Positions 62,050 to 64,000 of a DNA stretch of 64,000 nt are shown piece by piece. The notes beneath the pieces were generated by a model. It was not told the origin of the DNA. It ran no database searches and saw only the letters and a list, made by a program, of their open reading frames with translations. Source of the DNA: Apus apus (taxonomy: Eukaryota > Chordata > Aves > Apodiformes > Apodidae); contig NC_067282.1 in the NCBI RefSeq assembly GCF_020740795.1, forward strand, positions 153,622,858 through 153,686,857, written 5' to 3'. The translations under genes and the position numbers were made by a program. The first letter of the stretch is position 1; every line of letters starts with the position of its first letter.

Positions 62050-64000
62050 GTAAGAGGGATCTGTTTTATCCAAAGGCACAGAGCCCCACTTCCCCAGGGC
62101 ATGGTTGGTTCACTCAAGTTGGCATTGCTCTGTCCTGACATGGTTTGACTTCCATCTCTGCTGGATGTGGTGGGAGGGGGAAAGCCCACTCCCTCCCTCT
62201 GTCTTTTTTTCCTGAAGCAACACTCATTTTTGACAACAAGCTTCCCATTCTTGCAAAATACAGACAGCTTTTTGGGGTTGAAGGAGGAGCTGGACACATT
62301 TCTAAGCATCCCAGGGGCAAGATAGGTGTGCAGGAGAGAAACGATGACTGAGAGAACAATGACAGGCCATTTACCTGTCCTATAAATGGAGGATGTGTCT
62401 GAGCTGTGGGCACAAAAATAAAACCAGGAGGAGATGGTGGTTAAAACTGCAGAGAGTAGCGTGTCCTGCAGCTGCCCAGCTTAGAGAAAAACAAATCACT
62501 GGTAGACCTGCTGCAGAGCAGAAGGCAATTTTGACGTTTTGGACACTTTCCATAAGCTTGTCAGTTGAGACAAGCTGCGTCACTGAGCAGGCCCTAATGG
62601 AGAGAGCACCATGCAGGCCAAAATGACCAGACAGCAGCTTCCTTCTCTTCCTTCTGGAAAGGAGGCAGTGACCTCCAGGTGCTGTGCTGCATCGGCTGCG
62701 CCTGGTGTGCCACTTCCTTTGCTGCTCTTGCATTAAAAGGGCCAGACTGTGTGGAAGTAGGAGGGGACAGTCAGCAGCCAGACTGAGCAGCAGTTTGAGG
62801 GGAAAGCTCAGGGTGTTGAGTTTCCCCCCTCAAGATGACCTGATGAGCCATACATGAAGATAATGGCAGGCCGTCAGGAGTTTGCTGTCTGTTGTTTGAG
62901 AGGAGTGGCTGAAGCCTCAACCAGTTTCCCAGGCTTGTAGCAGCACTCCAGGGAGTGAACTTCACGGTTGTGTGCTCCTGCCTCAGTCAGATGGGGAAGG
63001 AGTATCTGCGGAGATGCAGATGTTCGAGTTGGGATGAGGAAGCTTTGCAACTGCTTTGGGTGACCCTGGGCCCATAGCCCTCGTGAAGAAGCCCTGGGAG
63101 CTGCTCCCACCACTGTGCAGTCAGGCATGGTGGTGAAACCAAACTCACACATGTGAAAGTACCTTCAAGAGGGGAAGCAGGAGTAGCCTCTGTGTGCAGG
63201 CAAGAAAAGATGCCAGCATCCATCTGTCCTCTCCCACTAACTCCTTTTGAAGAAGCTAATGGCATCCAGAAGTAGTCTGGGACCACAAAATGCTCAGCAA
63301 AGCTGCTGTGAAGATGACTCAAGCAGCACCAGTGTTGTGTGAGCCAGTGCAGGCTGAGCTGAGCTTCCAGGAGACTTGCACCCACAGCAGGAAGATCTGC
63401 AGTGTTTCTGGAAAACTCCCTCCTCCAAAATTATCAGGGATGGCAACACCACTATTTTCCTGACTGACACTACTGTGGGTTTCAGTCCCTCAACTAGAAA
63501 GGAGCAGGGAGAGGAATGGTTGAGGAGTGTGAAGAAGAGATGGCAGAAATCAAGACTAAGTAGCTGCTTGTGCTTGCTCAAGACATTGGTCCCATCAGGA
63601 GGCAGGCAAGTAGATGTCCCAGCAAGTGTGGAATGCCAGTGCAGGTGTTGGTGGAGGGTACAAGCTCTTCCCCTCAGCAGTGTGGGAATGCTCCCACACT
63701 GTTCTTGGGCAGTGGGAACGTGATGCCATCATGAGACAGCAGAGAGGCACTTGCACAGTACAGAACTGATGCCCATGGACTGCACATGGCCAGCCTGCTG
63801 CTGGTCCTTTCTTTGGACCACCAAGAACTCCTGTGCTTCTGCCCTGCAGCAGTGGCTTTTCCATCCAGTGAAGGGACAAGCCCTTTGGTGGACAACAATG
63901 AGGCTTTGGGTTGGCTCTGTGGGCACTGACACCCCAGGTTGCTCACCCCAGCCTGGATAAAAGCCACCACTGCTCATAGACCCCCAGGCCATTGCTGGAG
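62050..64000. other. Right edge, no gene recognised
   Basis: Moderately GC-rich (CAG/CTG-rich) sequence with overlapping short frames on both strands but no family resemblance. There is no CpG island and no EP300-like first exon, so the next syntenic gene is beyond the window. Confidence 0.5.

Overview
This is a vertebrate nuclear window, almost certainly avian. The genes are split by GT-AG introns, the two gene-start regions are CpG islands, and the interspersed repeats are CR1 LINEs, some ending in the CR1 ATTCTATG-type 3' terminus, plus one LTR of an avian endogenous-retrovirus type. The gene order ST13(-) / XPNPEP3(+) / RBX1(+) matches the conserved tetrapod block that in human lies on 22q13 just before EP300. 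No bacterial or viral gene system and no CRISPR array was found.

Layout. (1) 1-14,147, minus strand: the 5' two thirds of ST13 (the HSP70 co-chaperone Hip). Eight coding exons are in the window; the remaining exons lie off its left edge. Intron 1 holds a 2.3-kb decayed CR1 LINE on the minus strand (about 8,385-10,690). (2) 13,560-14,950: a CpG island serving as a divergent promoter. The ST13 and XPNPEP3 start codons are 450 bp apart and a perfect three-unit heat-shock element lies between them. (3) 14,598-29,476, plus strand: a complete ten-exon XPNPEP3 (mitochondrial aminopeptidase P3, predicted 507 aa, all five metal ligands present). (4) 29,477-48,300: an intergenic stretch with a probable solo LTR (36,064-37,179), a GC-rich block at 44 kb related to a block in XPNPEP3 intron 8, and otherwise no recognised gene. 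(5) 47,740-48,930: the second CpG island, the RBX1 promoter. (6) 48,396-59,903, plus strand: a complete five-exon RBX1 (RING-H2 subunit of cullin-RING ligases, 108 aa). Its intron 2 contains two CR1 3' ends in opposite orientation. (7) 60,050-64,000: downstream sequence with one exon-like segment (61,780-62,049) of unknown identity; EP300 is not reached.

All three genes are housekeeping proteostasis genes: a chaperone cofactor, an X-Pro peptidase and a ubiquitin-ligase RING subunit. They are neighbours rather than an operon. Exon boundaries were set by reading frame, splice dinucleotides and remembered family sequence; no alignment was run. I found no convincing undescribed system. The best leads are the heat-shock element between ST13 and XPNPEP3, the 27.7-kb/44.1-kb repeat pair, and the unassigned exon-like block near 62 kb.
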